In this document: positions 6,547-8,348 of the stretch, piece by piece | How the letters are laid out: each line of letters opens with the position of its first letter | Numbering within the stretch: the stretch's first letter is position 1 | From: Actinomycetota bacterium | GTDB lineage: Bacteria > Actinomycetota > Acidimicrobiia > IMCC26256 > BP-133 | Length of the DNA stretch: 8,348 nt | Reading direction: 5' to 3' | NCBI GenBank assembly: GCA_030838815.1 | Contig: JAUZEX010000216.1 | Coordinates: 1-8,348 of the forward strand | Translations under genes and position numbers: made by a program | The notes under the pieces: generated by a model | What the model was told of the DNA's origin: nothing | Database searches by the model: none | What the model saw: only the letters and a program-made list of their open reading frames with translations

Positions 6547-8348
6547 CGTCTCCGCCCCGGGGCCGGTTCCTCGATCTCTTCGCCGACGAGGCGGAGACTC
6601 GGCTCCGCCGGTTGTCCGAACAGGTCCTCATGCTGGAGGCGGGCCCCTCCGCCGACATCGTGGGCGCGATCCTCCGCGACGCCCATTCCCTGAAAGGGGC
6701 GGCCGCCGTCGTCGGCCTGAGCGGGGTGAGCACCGTCGCCCACCAGCTCGAGGACCTGATGGAGCCGTACCGGGCCGGGACCGTGGCCCCGCCCGCCGCC
6801 GCCGCCGACCGTCTCCTCATGGCCATCGACGGCCTGCAGTCGCTGCTGCCCGCCATCCGCCGCCAGGAAGACACCGCACCGGCCACCGACGCCCTTTTGG
6901 CCCGCCTCGGCAGTCAGACGTCCGAGGCGGCCGCCACTGCCGCCGCTGCTGCGGCTCCCACCCACACGGCTCCCGCCGCCGAGGGGCCCGCGACAGCGCC
7001 GCCGCCACGGTCCACTGCGGCGTTCGCCACTGCGCCTTCGGCCCCGCCCGTTCCGGCGCGCGGCACTGTGCCTTCGGCCCCGTCTCCTGCTGCGCCGGCC
7101 ACTCTGGCGCCGCCCCCGCCTGCCGCCGCGCCGGCGGCGCCCCCAGCGCCCCCGGCGCCCTCCGTAGACGTCATCGAGCTCCCCGCCGAACGCGTCGACG
7201 AGATCGCCCGGGCGGTGGGCGAGTCGGCCGCCTCGAGCCTCCGGCTGGGCCGGGTCCTCAGCGAGCGGCTCGGCACCGACCCCGAACGCCTCAGCGAGTT
7301 CCGCGACCTGTCCCGCAGCATCCGCCACCTCCACGAGAAGGCAATGCGGGCCCGGATGGTGCCCGTCGCCAGCATCACCGGACGGCTCCACCGCGCCGCC
7401 CGCGACGTCGCCCGCCGGGGCGACAAGCAGATCGACTGGGAGGCGCACGGCGAGGAAACCGAACTCGACCGGGCCGTCCTCGGACAGCTGGCCGACTCGC
7501 TGCTCCACATCGTCCGCAACGCCGTCGACCACGGCGTCGAAACGGCGGCCGAACGTGCCGCGGCGGGTAAGCCCGAACGGGCCACGATCCGCTTCGACGC
7601 CCGGCAGGTCGGCGCCGACGTGGTCATCGCCGTCACCGACGACGGCCGCGGCATCGACACCGACGCGGTGCGGCGGGAAGCCGCCCGCCACGGCGTCGCC
7701 ACCGACGCGCTGAGCGACGGCGACGTGAACGGGCTGATCTTCCGGGGCGGCGTCTCGACCGCCGCCACCCTGTCGCAGACCTCCGGGCGCGGTGTCGGCC
7801 TCGACGTCGTGCGGGCCGGCGTCGAACGGCTGCGGGGCCGGGTCGAGGTCACGTCCGTCCCCGGCGCCGGGACCGAGTTCCGTCTCGTCGTCCCCGTCGC
7901 CGCCGCCGTCGTCCCCTGCCTGCTCGTGTCCGCCGCCGGCCGCCGCTTCGCCCTGCCGATGTCGGCCACCGTCTCCACCCAGGCCGCCGACGCCACCTCG
8001 ATCACCCGGGCCCAGGGAGCGGCCAAGGTGTGGGTGGCCGACACGGTCGTGCCGCTGCTGTCGCTGTCGCCGGTCCTCGGTGTCGGCGACAGCGACGACG
8101 GGCCGGTCGTGGTCGTGTCGTCCGGCCGCCGGACGGCCGCCTACCAGGTCGAGTCGCTGATCGGCCAGCGCGACGTCATGGTCACCGGCCTGGGCCCGTT
8201 CGTCCCCAAGCTCCCCCTGGTGACGGGCGCGGCGGTCGAGGCCGACGGATCGATCCTGATGGTCCTCGACGCTGTCGCCCTGGCCGAGGCCGCCTTCGAT
8301 CCCTCGAAGCGGACGCCGCCCTCGCCTCCGCCGCTGACCGCGCCGCCG
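6543..8348 (+). CDS. cheA: Chemotaxis histidine kinase CheA, C-terminus cut by window edge
   Basis: 602 codons from the ATG at 6543 to the right edge without a stop. CheA autophosphorylates on its HPt His under receptor control and passes phosphate to CheY and CheB. Domains: P1/HPt (1-110) with His48 in DAHSLKGAAAVVG; Ala/Pro-rich linker (111-206); P3 dimerisation (about 208-275); P4 ATPase with N-box HIVRNAVDHGVE (322-333), G1 DDGRGID (366-372), F-box-like IFRGGVSTA (399-407) and G2 SGRGVGLDVV (414-423); P5 CheW-like regulatory domain (about 453-585). No P2 CheY-binding domain fits in the linker. The F-box departs from the usual FxPGFSTA (Gly for Pro, Val for Phe), but the catalytic boxes look intact. 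After P5 the frame continues into a Pro-rich stretch (KRTPPSPPPLTAPP) at the edge, which may be a linker to a further domain such as a receiver. ATGA overlap with cheW implies one operon. Confidence 0.94.
   Translation, partial: MTSPPRGRFLDLFADEAETRLRRLSEQVLMLEAGPSADIVGAILRDAHSLKGAAAVVGLSGVSTVAHQLEDLMEPYRAGTVAPPAAAADRLLMAIDGLQSLLPAIRRQEDTAPATDALLARLGSQTSEAAATAAAAAAPTHTAPAAEGPATAPPPRSTAAFATAPSAPPVPARGTVPSAPSPAAPATLAPPPPAAAPAAPPAPPAPSVDVIELPAERVDEIARAVGESAASSLRLGRVLSERLGTDPERLSEFRDLSRSIRHLHEKAMRARMVPVASITGRLHRAARDVARRGDKQIDWEAHGEETELDRAVLGQLADSLLHIVRNAVDHGVETAAERAAAGKPERATIRFDARQVGADVVIAVTDDGRGIDTDAVRREAARHGVATDALSDGDVNGLIFRGGVSTAATLSQTSGRGVGLDVVRAGVERLRGRVEVTSVPGAGTEFRLVVPVAAAVVPCLLVSAAGRRFALPMSATVSTQAADATSITRAQGAAKVWVADTVVPLLSLSPVLGVGDSDDGPVVVVSSGRRTAAYQVESLIGQRDVMVTGLGPFVPKLPLVTGAAVEADGSILMVLDAVALAEAAFDPSKRTPPSPPPLTAPP
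6993..7136 (+). repeat. Degenerate 36-bp (12-residue) tandem repeats in the CheA linker
   Basis: Units start at 6993, 7029, 7065 and 7101 with a 36-bp period. They encode TAPPPRSTAAFA, TAPSAPPVPARG, TVPSAPSPAAPA and TLAPPPPAAAPA (residues 151-198). The first 18 bases of the second and third units differ at one position. This is a Pro/Ala spacer between HPt and dimerisation domains, probably built by repeat expansion. Confidence 0.65.

Noticed and set aside
6381..7691. Minus-strand and alternative plus-strand open frames across cheW and cheA
   Set aside because: They conflict with clear CheW and CheA motifs; their Arg/Gly- or Pro/Arg-rich translations are typical shadow frames.

Overview
High-GC bacterial DNA with C/G-ending codons, tightly packed genes and start/stop overlaps. 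The composition, an apparently leaderless start, and motility genes next to a Rieske/acyl-CoA ligase cluster fit an actinobacterial lineage, perhaps an Acidimicrobiia-like one. That placement is an impression, not a proof. Five genes in two functional blocks plus one divergent gene fill nearly the whole window. I saw no tRNA, rRNA, CRISPR, insertion sequence or defence gene.

Catabolic block (1-3979). A minus-strand AMP-forming acyl-CoA synthetase runs off the left edge without its C-terminus. It is separated by only 25 bp from a plus-strand pair of Rieske non-heme iron oxygenase catalytic subunits (1317-2765 and 2765-3979, joined by a TGATG overlap). The 25-bp divergent gap holds a symmetric -10 element (TACTGTA) that can serve both directions, and an imperfect inverted repeat that could be an operator. 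The likely theme is degradation of an unidentified aromatic, steroid-like or quaternary-amine-like substrate: hydroxylation or cleavage by the oxygenases and CoA activation of a carboxylate by the ligase. No ferredoxin or reductase gene is present, so electrons must come from a partner encoded elsewhere.

Intergenic region (3980-4078). It contains a short near-palindrome, two tandem short direct repeats, a candidate sigma-28-type promoter (TCAA-N15-GCCGATTC) and a strong Shine-Dalgarno sequence for the next gene.

Chemotaxis block (4079-8348). A transmembrane methyl-accepting chemotaxis protein, a small CheW and a CheA histidine kinase (cut by the right edge) form an operon: 17 bp between the first two, ATGA overlap between the last two. 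Together they encode the core receptor-coupler-kinase signalling array. The CheA has a long Ala/Pro linker of degenerate 12-residue repeats where a P2 domain would normally sit.

The most notable items are the tandem Rieske pair with its compact symmetric divergent promoter, a four-copy His-containing pentapeptide repeat inside the acyl-CoA synthetase beside an altered ATP-binding motif, and the sigma-28-like promoter ahead of the chemotaxis operon. Nothing here proves a wholly new system.
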